Shown here one piece after another: positions 13,480 to 21,581 of a stretch of 30,640 nt of DNA (the first letter of the stretch is position 1; every line of letters starts with the position of its first letter). This stretch comes from an uncultured Collinsella sp. Lineage in GTDB: Bacteria > Actinomycetota > Coriobacteriia > Coriobacteriales > Coriobacteriaceae. Under the pieces are notes generated by a model, which was not told the DNA's origin, made no database searches, and worked only from the letters and a program-made list of their open reading frames with translations. Made by a program: the position numbers and the translations under genes. The stretch covers positions 1 to 30,640 of the forward strand of contig UQLF01000020.1 of the NCBI GenBank assembly GCA_900541875.1. The letters are read 5' to 3'.

Positions 13480-14916
13480 TTAGGCCTCCTCGACGACCGC
13501 GCCAGCGGCACCGCCCGCAGCCGCCGCCAGGTCCACACCCTCGGCAACCGTCGTCACGGCGTCGCCCGGCCAGGCGACCTTGGTCAGGTCGGCCGCGGCC
13601 AGAGACTCGGCACTCACGGCATCCTCGCCCTGCTCCAGCACACGGCGACGCAGTGCAGCGGAAAGCGCATGTGCCCACAGGCCCTCGGCCTCGGCGAGGC
13701 GCTGCGTAGCGGGAGCGTCGGAGAGCAGGCCCTCGGGCGTATAGCAAATGACGCTCGAACGCTTAACGAACTCTTCGACCGAAAGCGGGTTGGAGAACAA
13801 GGCGGTGCCGCCGGTCGGCAGCGTGTGGTTGGGGCCGGCAACATAATCGCCGAGCGGCTCGGAGCTCCAAGCGCCCACAAAGATGGCGCCGGCGTTGCGA
13901 ATGCCGCCGAGCAGGCCCATCGCATCCTTGCAGTGCAGCTCCAGGTGCTCGGGCGCCACGGTGTTCACCGCCTCGACGGCGGCAGCCATGTCGGCGGCCA
14001 CCACGATGGTGCCCTCGTTATCGAGCGAGGCGCGCGTGATCTCGGCACGTGGGGACTGCGCTACCAGAATGTCGATACCCGCCTCGACCTCACGCGCAAA
14101 CTGCTCATCGCAGGTCACCAGATAACAGGCGGCCAGCGGATCGTGCTCGGCCTGGGCCATCAGGTCGGCCGCGACCACCATGGGCTTAGCCGTGGCGTCG
14201 GCCAGCACGCAGACCTCGGAGGGGCCAGCGACCATGTCGATGCCCACGTCGCCCGAGACAATCTGCTTGGCGGCGGCAACAAAGGCGTTGCCCGGGCCGG
14301 TGATTTTGTCGACGCGCGGAATGGTCTCGGTGCCGTACGCTAGCGCGGCCACAGCCTGAGCGCCGCCCACCATATAGATTTCGTCCACGCCGCCGAGCTT
14401 TGCCGCGGCGAGCGTGTAGGGGCTGATCAGGCCGTCTTTTTGCGGCGGGGTCACCATAACCACGCGCTTGACGCCGGCGACCTTGGCGGGAATGGCATTC
14501 ATGAGCACCGTGGAGGGATACTGCGCGCGACCGCCCGGCACGTAGATGCCGGCCGCCGCGAGCGGGGTCACCTTAACGCCGAGCATCGTGCCGTCCGCAC
14601 GCGTGGTAAACCAGCTCTGCTCGACCTCGCGCTGGTGGAACTCGCGAATCTGGCGCGCGGCCTTCTCGAGCGCGGCGACAAAGGCCGGGTCGAGGCCTTC
14701 GAGCGCGGCATCGATCTGCTCTTGCGGCAGACGGAAGCTCTGCAGCTCAACACCGTCAAAACGCTGGCAGTAATCGCGCACCGCGGCATCGCCGTTGGCA
14801 CGCACGTTGGCCACGATATCGCGGGCGGCGTCGACGATGTTTTGCGGCAGCACGCCCTTGCGGTTGAGCTGGTTGGTAACGAGGCGCTCACCGGGAGCAA
14901 GCTTGATGGTCTTCAT
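13480..14916 (-). CDS. hisD: Histidinol dehydrogenase
   Basis: HisD carries out the last two NAD-dependent oxidations from histidinol to histidine. It is 478 residues against the usual 430 or so. The excess is mainly a C-terminal tail rich in Ala, Gly and Val after the normal end. Family motifs are AGIYVPGGRAQYPSTVLMN, VGGAQAVAALAYGTETIP, KITGPGNAFVAAAKQ, GPSEVCVLAD, the zinc and active-site region QAEHDP, and the APEHLELH His/Glu pair. The start at 14916 has an AGGGGA site. It is 105 bp downstream of hisZG, the widest coding gap in the operon apart from the two palindromes. Confidence 0.98.
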   Translation of the reverse strand: MKTIKLAPGERLVTNQLNRKGVLPQNIVDAARDIVANVRANGDAAVRDYCQRFDGVELQSFRLPQEQIDAALEGLDPAFVAALEKAARQIREFHQREVEQSWFTTRADGTMLGVKVTPLAAAGIYVPGGRAQYPSTVLMNAIPAKVAGVKRVVMVTPPQKDGLISPYTLAAAKLGGVDEIYMVGGAQAVAALAYGTETIPRVDKITGPGNAFVAAAKQIVSGDVGIDMVAGPSEVCVLADATAKPMVVAADLMAQAEHDPLAACYLVTCDEQFAREVEAGIDILVAQSPRAEITRASLDNEGTIVVAADMAAAVEAVNTVAPEHLELHCKDAMGLLGGIRNAGAIFVGAWSSEPLGDYVAGPNHTLPTGGTALFSNPLSVEEFVKRSSVICYTPEGLLSDAPATQRLAEAEGLWAHALSAALRRRVLEQGEDAVSAESLAAADLTKVAWPGDAVTTVAEGVDLAAAAGGAAGAVVEEA

Positions 14917-15021
14917 ATCGGTATCCCCTATCGGTCGAGGTTGTGTTCGAAAAACAAGAGACCAGGCGGCGGCGCCAATCGGTCCGCAGCCCGGATATGG
15001 GGGCGCCCGTGCGCGCTCGCG

Positions 15022-16737
15022 CTATTGTGCCGAGCCCGCGACGGGCTCAAAATGCTTGTCCTTCACGGCAGCAGCCAGACGATTGGCCAAGTTGCGAACG
15101 CGCGGATCCAGGCGCGCGGCACCCGGGTTGACGAAGAAGCGCGCCGTGCAGTCCATGATTCGGCCGGTGATGACCAAGTCGTTGTCGCGCAGCGTGGCAC
15201 CCGTGGCGGTAATGTCCACGATGCGGTCGGTCATGCCGACGATGGGGCCCAGCTCGATGTTACCGTGCAGCGAAACGATGTCGGCATTCACGCCGCGCTC
15301 GGCATACCAGGCGCTCGCGATGCGCGGGTACTTGGTGGCCACACGAAGCGATCCGCGGCGGGCATAGTTGCGCTCGGCCTGGCCGGCGCGCCATGCGGGC
15401 TCCGCCTCGATAAACGTGCACAGGCCGTAGCCCAGATCGACCAGCTGCAGCAGGTTGAGGTCGGCCTCGATAAGCGAGTCCCAGCCGCAGATGCCGCAGT
15501 CGGCGCCGCCGCAGCCCACAAAGGCGGGCGCGTCGCTGGGACGCACAATGACAAACTCGATATCGCCGACCGCGCCCTCACCGGCACGCGTGTCGCGACC
15601 GCGCACGATCAGGTGACGACCGGGGTCGCGCAGCTCAGAGACGTCTAAGCCCGCCGCCTCGAGCACGTCGAGCGTGTCGGCCTTAAGCGAGCCCTTGGGC
15701 ACGGCAATGCGCAGCGGACCCTCGGCGCCACGGCCCACGGCGTGATCGCCGTCGGAAGCGGCGTCCTCGGCCGAGGTGCGCGCGGCCTCCAGACGCTCGA
15801 GTGAAAAGGCGAAGCCCGCCGCCGGCACCTCAATGCCATCGCCAAATGCACCGGTAAAGATGGAGTCGTAGCGTCCGCCTGAGCCCACCGGATCGGGCAG
15901 GCCGCCGGCATAGGCCTTAAAGACCAGGCCCGTGTAGTAATCGAAAGAGTTCATGATGGAAAAGTCGAACGACAGCACCCGGGCGTCCTCGGGAGCCAGG
16001 CCTTCGACCAGGGCACGCAGTTCGCGCGTCAGCGGCGCGGCGATACCGGCAGCCTCCAGCAGCGCGTCCACGCGGTCGAGTACCTCGGCTCCGCCGTGCA
16101 GACGCGGCAGCTCGCTAATGGCGGCCTTGACGGCCTCGGACTCGGCGCTTGCCGCCACGCGGGCATCGAGGCCCACAAAGTCGTTGGCGTGCACGCAGCG
16201 CAGGGCCTCGGCGGCCAGTTCGCGATCCTCGCACGCCGCGAGCAGCTCCTTAAACGGGCGTACGCTACCTGCGATAATGCGCGCATCGGGCAGCGCGAGC
16301 CTGCGCACGGCCTCGGCCACGAGCGAGACAATCTCGACATCGCCCTCGGTATCGCCCGCGCCGATGAGCTCGAAGCCCAGTTGCGTAAACTGGCGTGAAC
16401 CGCCGGCGTTGCGCTGGCACTCACGAACCACCGGCGCCTCGTAACGAAGGCGCAGCGGCAGATCGGCCGCGCGCATGCGGGTCGAGACCAAACGCACGAT
16501 CGGCAGCGTGTTGTCGGGACGGACCACCAACAGGCGACCGTCATCATCGAAAAGCTTAAACGGCGTGTCCGCAATGCGGCCGCCCTCCTCGAGCGAGCCC
16601 TTGTCCTCGAGCAGCGGCGTCTCGACCGGCAGGTAATGATGCCCCCTGAAGCAGCCCTTCACCGTCAGCGCAATCTCCTCGCGCGCCTGAGCCTCCTCGG
16701 GCAATATATCCCGGAATCCCCACGGTGTGGCCGTCAT
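15022..16737 (-). CDS. hisZG: HisZ-HisG fusion: ATP phosphoribosyltransferase with its regulatory domain
   Basis: This 571-residue protein joins two subunits that are normally separate. Residues 1 to about 320 are HisZ, a histidyl-tRNA-synthetase-like regulatory subunit: the N-terminal TPWGFRDILPEEA, motif-2-like RLRYEAPVVRE, SFDYYTGLVFKAY, and motif-3-like AAGFAFSLERL. A Gly/Ala/Asp-rich linker (about 321-341) leads to a short-form HisG (342-571), with LRIAVPKGSLKADTLDVLEAAG, GADCGICGWDSLIE and the PRPP loop VDITATGATLRDND. Short HisG needs HisZ for activity and histidine feedback, so fusion fixes their ratio. The enzyme condenses ATP with PRPP, the first step of the pathway. It is the first gene of the operon and starts with GAGGAGG before ATG 16737. 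No stop or frameshift separates the halves. Confidence 0.95.
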   Translation of the reverse strand: MTATPWGFRDILPEEAQAREEIALTVKGCFRGHHYLPVETPLLEDKGSLEEGGRIADTPFKLFDDDGRLLVVRPDNTLPIVRLVSTRMRAADLPLRLRYEAPVVRECQRNAGGSRQFTQLGFELIGAGDTEGDVEIVSLVAEAVRRLALPDARIIAGSVRPFKELLAACEDRELAAEALRCVHANDFVGLDARVAASAESEAVKAAISELPRLHGGAEVLDRVDALLEAAGIAAPLTRELRALVEGLAPEDARVLSFDFSIMNSFDYYTGLVFKAYAGGLPDPVGSGGRYDSIFTGAFGDGIEVPAAGFAFSLERLEAARTSAEDAASDGDHAVGRGAEGPLRIAVPKGSLKADTLDVLEAAGLDVSELRDPGRHLIVRGRDTRAGEGAVGDIEFVIVRPSDAPAFVGCGGADCGICGWDSLIEADLNLLQLVDLGYGLCTFIEAEPAWRAGQAERNYARRGSLRVATKYPRIASAWYAERGVNADIVSLHGNIELGPIVGMTDRIVDITATGATLRDNDLVITGRIMDCTARFFVNPGAARLDPRVRNLANRLAAAVKDKHFEPVAGSAQ

Positions 16738-16772
16738 CTGGTGAGCCTCCTCATGCTGTGCTGCGTATAGAA

Positions 16773-16804
16773 CAGAAGACCGACATAGCTCCGCCGATCT
16801 TCTG
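16773..16804 (-). promoter_or_regulatory. Leader hairpin of the his operon
   Basis: In the minus-strand leader CAGAAGATCGGC and GTCGGTCTTCTG form a 12-bp stem (G-U pairs included) with an 8-nt loop, 36 bp before the hisZG start. No T run follows, so it is not a plain terminator. A TATGCT -10-like box lies at 16813-16818, but no -35 is clear. No T-box consensus and no His-rich leader peptide were found. Confidence 0.4.
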
Positions 16805-16879
16805 GGTACTTTAGCATACTAGAGTGCTTGCGGGGAGAATCCGTCGCAACCGCTCACGCCGTATTCATTTAGAAACATA

Positions 16880-17080
16880 CGGAAAGTGCATCCCATTTCG
16901 AGCAGCCATTCCGGGACGTAGTTTCCGCTTGAAGCCTCAACGGGAAACGGCATCCCAGAATAGGCGCTCAGAACAGGACACGCTTTCCGAAACCCACCCC
17001 ATCGGGAAAGCGCGTCCCAGTATTCAGCCGAAAACCGGGGCGCATTTTCCGCCAGAGGCCTCAACCGGAAAGCGCGTCCC
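16880..17080. repeat. Tandem array of 62-bp palindromic units upstream of the his operon
   Basis: Three full units plus one half unit. Right arms of the type CGGGAAAGCGCGTCCC end at 16894, 16956, 17018 and 17080, exactly 62 bp apart. Left arms of the type GGGACGTAGTTTCCG start at 16913, 16975 and 17037. Loops are 13 bp and spacers 18 bp throughout. The period is not a multiple of three, so the array is not coding. Together with the his leader it fills the 387-bp gap between hisZG and the epimerase gene. It lies just upstream of the presumed his promoter. Confidence 0.8.
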
Positions 17081-17124
17081 GCTTCCAGCCACGGCTGAGA
17101 CCCCGAACGACGTCCCGCTTCGCC

Positions 17125-17961
17125 CTAGGCGCCAATCGCGCGTCGATACACCGCCATGACCTGGGCATCGGCTGCCGCCGGATTGGCAAAGTACTGCTCG
17201 TCGTAGGTCTCAGCCGAAACCACTCCACGATATCCACGCGCCACCAGCCTATCCAGGTCGGCACGCATATCGCGGTCGCCGTCGCCCCAGGCAAGATGTG
17301 TGGTGCCATCTGCCGCAACATCGACAAAGTGCACGTGGGCAACATCATCGCCGAGCGCATCGAAGTAATCGTCGATGGTATCCCCCGCCACTGCCATGGC
17401 ACCCATATCAAGGCACGCCTTGAGCGCCGGATGGTCAACCGCGTCAATCATGCGCTTCGTATCGGCCGCCGAATTCACGATCATCGACTCAACCGGCTGC
17501 AGGGCCTCAAGCACCAGCCGCACGCCGCGTTCGCCCGCATACTCGGCAATCGACCGCAGCATCGAGGCGCTACGCGCCCACGCGTCCTCGATCGGCTCAT
17601 TCAAAAACGCCCAGCCGCTCGAAACCATGACCTGCTCGGCCCCAAGCTCCACCGCAATGTCGACGACGTTCTTAAAGTACGCGAGCGTACGGGCACGCGA
17701 CTCCTCCCCGCGCGCCGCGATATTCCACGGCTTGGGATTGTTCTGCTCGGGGCAAATGCCGACAATCCGAACCCCATATCGCTGCGAAAGTTCCCTCGCC
17801 TGCTCGAGCGAATCATAGCCATGGCAATCGACATACAGATGCATCGCACCCGTCCAAAGCTCGCAGCACGTGTAGCCCGATGCCGCCGCCGAAGAAAAGA
17901 ATTCCTCCAGGTCAAAATAACGATGGCTGATATTCATAACAGCAAGCAGGGGGTAGCTCAT
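17125..17961 (-). CDS. FrlC-like sugar-phosphate isomerase/epimerase (AP-endonuclease-2 TIM barrel)
   Basis: This 278-residue xylose-isomerase-like TIM barrel contains GYTCCELWTG, VGICPEQNNPKPWN, RLVLEALQPVESMIVN with a metal-binding Glu, LKACLDMGAMAVAG, VAHVHFVDV with Asp/His ligands, and VVSAETYDEQYF near the end. The order and spacing resemble FrlC, which interconverts fructoselysine and psicoselysine. That reading fits its place as the last gene of a deglycase unit. Other epimerases of the family cannot be excluded. The ATG at 17961 with a GGAGAG site is preferred to an extension into the intercistronic hairpin. It follows the deglycase gene by 73 bp. Confidence 0.78.
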   Translation of the reverse strand: MSYPLLAVMNISHRYFDLEEFFSSAAASGYTCCELWTGAMHLYVDCHGYDSLEQARELSQRYGVRIVGICPEQNNPKPWNIAARGEESRARTLAYFKNVVDIAVELGAEQVMVSSGWAFLNEPIEDAWARSASMLRSIAEYAGERGVRLVLEALQPVESMIVNSAADTKRMIDAVDHPALKACLDMGAMAVAGDTIDDYFDALGDDVAHVHFVDVAADGTTHLAWGDGDRDMRADLDRLVARGYRGVVSAETYDEQYFANPAAADAQVMAVYRRAIGA

Positions 17962-17983
17962 AATTACTCTCCAACCCAAACGA

Positions 17984-18010
17984 GGTCCCGTTCCATATAG
18001 GAGCGGGACC
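17984..18010 (-). promoter_or_regulatory. Intercistronic hairpin between deglycase 1 and the epimerase gene
   Basis: GGTCCCGTTCC and GGAGCGGGACC pair along 11 bp with one wobble and a 5-nt loop. No T run follows on the minus strand. It probably protects or processes the transcript, or causes partial termination, lowering epimerase output. Confidence 0.45.
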
Positions 18011-18034
18011 CAATTACACAAACGTTATTTGCTC

Positions 18035-19096
18035 TTAGTAGTCGAACTGGTGATAGTAGCGACGGTAGTTGAGGTTGTGCTTGGTGACCGTCTCGTAGTA
18101 GGCAGCGAGTCGATCGGTGACCAGCGAGGAAAGGATCCACGGAGACACGATGACGCGGAACTCGTCGTCAAGGCCCGGGATGGCGAACTCGGCGGTGTCG
18201 ATGATGTTGATGTCGGTGTCGCCGGTCACGCCGCGGTTGAGGAATGCACGGACACGCTCATCGAGCTTGCGGTTCTCGTCCTCGCCCATGAACAGGAACA
18301 CGGGAACGCCCGGCTCCACGAGCTCGAGCGTGCCGTGGAAGAAGTCCGCCGAGGTGATGTGGCGGGTGCGCTTCCACTGCATCTCCTCGAGGATGCACAT
18401 CGAGAAGAGGATGGTCTCGCCCCAGAGTGCTCCGGAGCCGATGAACATAGTGTAGGGGGCCAGGGCGTACTTCTTGGCGAGCTCCTCGGCGCGCGGCTCG
18501 AAGCTCTTGCGGATATCGACCAGGTGAGTCCAGACATCCTTGGTCTGCTCAATAAACTTGTCGAACTGCGGGAAGCAGCCGCGGCGGTTGAGCAGGCGCA
18601 GGCCGAAGCAGTCGGCGAGATAGTAGCCCATCTCGCAGCCACCGTTACCATGATCGGAAGCCATCTTGACGCAGTTCTCGGCGCCGACAGCCTGGCCGAT
18701 GGGGCCCTCGGGCTTGGTCATGGCGTAGACGCGAATGCCCTTTTCCTTCATCTTGCCGATGGCCTCGAGGACTTCGGGGGTGGTGCCGGACTCGGAGGCG
18801 GTGAGCACGACGGATTTCTCAGTCATGCGCTTGTGGCCCATAACGTTCCACTCGGCGGCGTGGATCAGGTAGACCTCCAGGTCGCGGTCGCCGAACTTGT
18901 TCATGAGGTACTCGAGCTGCATGAGCTCGTCCCAGGTGCCGCCGACGCCCATCAGGAAGATGGCGTCGTAGCCCTCGTCGGCGACCTTGTCGGCGAGCGC
19001 GATCATCTTCTTGCCGGTCTCGTAGACGTTCTTGCCGTCCTCGACATAGCCCTCCTGGCTAAAGTGCATGATCTCGATCTTCTCGGTTTCCTTCAT
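18035..19096 (-). CDS. SIS-domain sugar-amine deglycase 1 (FrlB-like)
   Basis: This 353-residue double-SIS protein resembles fructoselysine-6-phosphate deglycase FrlB. FrlB-type enzymes split phosphorylated Amadori products into glucose 6-phosphate and the free amino acid. Visible are FLMGVGGTWDELMQ (first sugar-phosphate loop), LTASESGTTPEV (SIS Ser/Thr loop), E237/E238 in ILEEMQW, and H254 in SADFFHGTLELVEPGVPVFLF. The last two correspond to the catalytic Glu and His of the FrlB/FraB group. The ATG at 19096 with AAAGGA is chosen, giving the same length and N-terminus as the paralogue at 26015-27076, from which it differs at only about 25 positions. It starts a unit with the epimerase and has its own promoter with paired operators. 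Confidence 0.82.
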   Translation of the reverse strand: MKETEKIEIMHFSQEGYVEDGKNVYETGKKMIALADKVADEGYDAIFLMGVGGTWDELMQLEYLMNKFGDRDLEVYLIHAAEWNVMGHKRMTEKSVVLTASESGTTPEVLEAIGKMKEKGIRVYAMTKPEGPIGQAVGAENCVKMASDHGNGGCEMGYYLADCFGLRLLNRRGCFPQFDKFIEQTKDVWTHLVDIRKSFEPRAEELAKKYALAPYTMFIGSGALWGETILFSMCILEEMQWKRTRHITSADFFHGTLELVEPGVPVFLFMGEDENRKLDERVRAFLNRGVTGDTDINIIDTAEFAIPGLDDEFRVIVSPWILSSLVTDRLAAYYETVTKHNLNYRRYYHQFDY

Positions 19097-19144
19097 GGTT
19101 TGTCCTTTCTGTCTTGGACGCGATTCTATACATCGCGTTTCTTT

Positions 19145-19189
19145 TCGATACCAATTATAGACATACACCAAACGTGTTTTTGATACCAC
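19145..19189 (-). promoter_or_regulatory. Promoter A with paired TTGRTAYCAA operators (deglycase 1 unit)
   Basis: On the minus strand a perfect TATAAT -10 box (19154-19159) lies between two related sites: TCGATACCAA on the plus strand at 19145-19154, covering the likely start point, and TTGATACCAC at 19180-19189, overlapping the -35 position. Their starts are 35 bp apart, as at promoter B. This placement suits repression by a GntR/UTRA regulator. Confidence 0.7.
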
Positions 19190-19266
19190 TTTGTAATCTG
19201 TGCCGATCCTCGGTGAACGATCGAAATTCTCGGGTGGGTGGTATTAGATTAGAATGAGATGTATAT

Positions 19267-20481
19267 CTAATGCCCTTGGCGCCTCCCCTGCGTGACAAAG
19301 AACAGCGTTCCCACCAGCGCGATGATTGTCGAGGCTCCAAACAACACCGTTTGAACGCCTAGGGCCTCTGCCAAAAACGGAGCGGCCAGCAACGGCAGTA
19401 CACCGGCGCTCATCAGGCCAAAGCGCACAAAGCCGGTAATGCGTCCCAGGTATTTGATGTCCGCACGTTCCTGAATCAGGATCATCTGCAGCGGCTCCAG
19501 GAAACCCCACGCCAAGCCGTTGATCGCCTGGCCGATAATCGCCACGCCCAGCATATCGGTGCCCACGTACACCATCGATCCAATGCCCACCGTCATGAGC
19601 GCCCCGAGCAACAGCCGCAGATTGACGTGGCGAGCCGAAAGCTTGGTCAGGGCGAAAGCGCCAACCGACGAAGTGAGCCCCACGACCGAGGACAGCCAGC
19701 CCAGCCAGACGATATCCACATTGAGCACGTCGCGGTAGAACAGCGACTCCAGCGAATCGAACGCACCGAATGCGAAGAAGCCCAAAAAGCCCGAGATAAA
19801 GATGAGACGTAGGTCGTGATCGCAAAACGTGAGCCGGGCGCCCTCGACCATACCGCCAAGGATGCCGCCCGTCTGCTTCTCCGCCTTTGGGGGAACCACG
19901 CTCTCATGGCAACCCAGGGAAAGCCAAGCCGCCACGCCCATCATCGCCGCCATGAGCAGATAGACAGATTGCGTGGCAAAGCAGCTCACGATGGCACCAC
20001 CAAGCAGCGGGCCAGCGGTATAGGCGATGTTGCTGTTGAAAACCATCAGGCCGTTCACACGCGTGCGGCCCTCGGTGGTCGACTCAAGATATCCCGGAAA
20101 CGCATGCGTGCAGGTGTTGATAAAACCGCCCGCAAGTCCCAAAACGCATGCGGCAAACACCAACCCGGGCACAGACAGCGGCGCCAAACCAATGCCAAGC
20201 GACAGCACCGCCGTGACCGCACACGTTACAAACGACGTACGGCGCGGACCAAAGCGGTCGATGACCGAGCCCGAAACCATGTTGCCCACCGACGTCGTAA
20301 GGTTGCGTACGAGCGTGATGGCGGCGACCAAAAAGGCCGTACCAGCCAAGTCATACGTCGCCGCGCCGATAAGCCCCAAAAAGTACACCGCGTTGTTGGC
20401 GCACCACTGCAGGGACTCAATGAGAATCAGCCTGACTTCCGCCGGCGTCAGGCGCATTGCTTCGCGATCCTTCGCGAACAT
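19267..20481 (-). CDS. MFS transporter
   Basis: This 404-residue protein has about twelve hydrophobic helices and an MFS loop-2-3 motif (SGSVIDRFGPRRT). The second half follows a soluble loop (VVPPKAEKQTGG). The subfamily cannot be read from sequence. Being behind the EIIC/EIID genes of a glycated-amino-acid locus, it may export the freed amino acid or bring in glycated peptides; this is inference from context. The start at 20481 has AAGGAG. A terminator-like hairpin separates it from the EIID gene, so it is probably expressed at a reduced level from promoter B. Confidence 0.85.
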   Translation of the reverse strand: MFAKDREAMRLTPAEVRLILIESLQWCANNAVYFLGLIGAATYDLAGTAFLVAAITLVRNLTTSVGNMVSGSVIDRFGPRRTSFVTCAVTAVLSLGIGLAPLSVPGLVFAACVLGLAGGFINTCTHAFPGYLESTTEGRTRVNGLMVFNSNIAYTAGPLLGGAIVSCFATQSVYLLMAAMMGVAAWLSLGCHESVVPPKAEKQTGGILGGMVEGARLTFCDHDLRLIFISGFLGFFAFGAFDSLESLFYRDVLNVDIVWLGWLSSVVGLTSSVGAFALTKLSARHVNLRLLLGALMTVGIGSMVYVGTDMLGVAIIGQAINGLAWGFLEPLQMILIQERADIKYLGRITGFVRFGLMSAGVLPLLAAPFLAEALGVQTVLFGASTIIALVGTLFFVTQGRRQGH

Positions 20482-20495
20482 ACGAACTCCTTCTA

Positions 20496-20538
20496 AACAA
20501 AAAAGGGGACGGAGGGCATAGGCTGCTCCATCCCCTTT
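20496..20538 (-). terminator. Terminator/attenuator after EIID copy 1
   Basis: On the minus strand AAAGGGGATGGAG pairs with CTCCGTCCCCTTT (one mismatch, 11-nt loop), running into TTTTTT. It lies in the 91-bp gap before the MFS gene, whose ribosome site follows at once, so partial read-through is likely. Confidence 0.78.
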
Positions 20539-20572
20539 CCAGGTTGCAACGAAAATCTATACAGCCGGGCCC

Positions 20573-21397
20573 CTACGCCAGCACGCCGAAGAACGCGCCG
20601 ACGATGCCCACGACCATGGTGGCCACGATCAGCACCATGGGGTTGATCTTCTTGGACAGCAGCCAGTAGTACAGCCAGAAGGCGAGCATGCCGAGCATGC
20701 CGGGCATGATGCCGTCCAGGATGTCCTGGAGGGTCTGGGCGTCCTCGCCCGAGCCGATGGCGACCGGGATGCTGGCCCAGAACATGTCCTTGCACATGGC
20801 GCCCACGACCATGACGCCCACGATGCCGACGCAGGTCATGATCTTCTGCATGAGGCCGGTCCTCTGGGCCTCGTCCAGGAAGCCCACGCCCAGCTCGTAG
20901 CCCTTGACGGCGCCCCAGACGCGCAGCGCGAAGCCGGGGACGTTGTAGATGAGCAGGAAGGCGATGGGGCCGAAGGGGTTGCCGGCCTGGCACAGGCTGA
21001 TGCCCACCGCGGCGGCGACCACGCGCAGCGTCGACAGGAAGATGGAGTCGCCGATGCCGGACAGCGGGCCCATGAGGGCGGCCTTGACGTCGTTGACGCT
21101 CTCGGGCTCGATCTCGCCGCGGGCGACCTTCTCCTCCATGGCCATCGCGATGCCGCCGACGAACGGGGCGAACTGGACGGTGATGTTGAAGAACGCGCAG
21201 TGGCGGTGCAGGGCCTCGGCGTAGTCGTCGGGGCGGCCGGCGTAGATCTTCTTGAGCATGTTGGCGACCATCAGGCAGAAGGCGATGTTCATCTGCTTGT
21301 AGTAGGTCCAGGAGAACTCCATGCCCAGGGCGCCGACGTTGACGGCGCTCTTGACGAGGTCGGAGCGCGTGATCTTGTTCTCGGGACTAGAAGTCAT
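20573..21397 (-). CDS. PTS mannose/sorbose-family EIID, copy 1
   Basis: This 274-residue EIID membrane component of a mannose-family (Man/Gfr-type) PTS forms the sugar channel with EIIC. It has the family signature AALMGPLSGIGDSIFLSTL and a C-terminal pair of hydrophobic helices (GMLGMLAFWLYYWLL, VLIVATMVVGIVGAFFG). The protein is identical to copy 2 at 23365-24189; only the last codons differ at the DNA level. MTSSPENK at 21397 is the preferred start, overlapping the end of the EIIC gene by 11 bp, which couples their translation. Codon choice is strongly biased, suggesting high expression. Confidence 0.94.
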   Translation of the reverse strand: MTSSPENKITRSDLVKSAVNVGALGMEFSWTYYKQMNIAFCLMVANMLKKIYAGRPDDYAEALHRHCAFFNITVQFAPFVGGIAMAMEEKVARGEIEPESVNDVKAALMGPLSGIGDSIFLSTLRVVAAAVGISLCQAGNPFGPIAFLLIYNVPGFALRVWGAVKGYELGVGFLDEAQRTGLMQKIMTCVGIVGVMVVGAMCKDMFWASIPVAIGSGEDAQTLQDILDGIMPGMLGMLAFWLYYWLLSKKINPMVLIVATMVVGIVGAFFGVLA

Positions 21398-21581
21398 CGT
21401 CCTCATCCCCTTCCGCGGAGAGCTGGGGCTGGGCGCCACCAAGGCCCAGCAGGTCGTACTTGTCGATGCCGATGATGATGGCGATCAGGGCGACGCCCAG
21501 GACGGGCACGTTGGCGTAGGAGCACAGCAGGAAGCCCAGGAAGTAGAAGGGCACGAGCTGCTTGGTGAGCACCAGGCGGCC
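20577..21581 (-). repeat. 1005-bp identical segment, copy 1 (EIID plus 3' end of EIIC)
   Basis: This segment matches 23369-24373 base for base as far as I could compare, then diverges. After 21581 two mismatches occur within about 50 bp and then similarity falls. On the other side identity stops four bases into the stop-codon end of EIID. Sharp edges point to recent duplication or gene conversion. Confidence 0.85.

Noticed and set aside
12528..13709. 393-residue plus-strand frame opposite hisC and hisD
   Set aside because: It is Arg/His-rich with no motifs, and both opposite genes are unambiguous.
16738..16830. T-box or His-codon attenuator before the his operon
   Set aside because: No AGGGTGG-type T-box sequence, no run of His codons and no terminator U run were found.
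16880..17080. CRISPR-like array
   Set aside because: Units are palindromic hairpins with diverged arms and short fixed loops, there are no variable 30-40 bp spacers between identical repeats, and no cas gene is present.
16819..17159. Small frames on both strands (81 and 111 codons) upstream of the his operon
   Set aside because: They run through the 62-bp palindromic array, whose period is not a multiple of three, have no good ribosome site and resemble no family.
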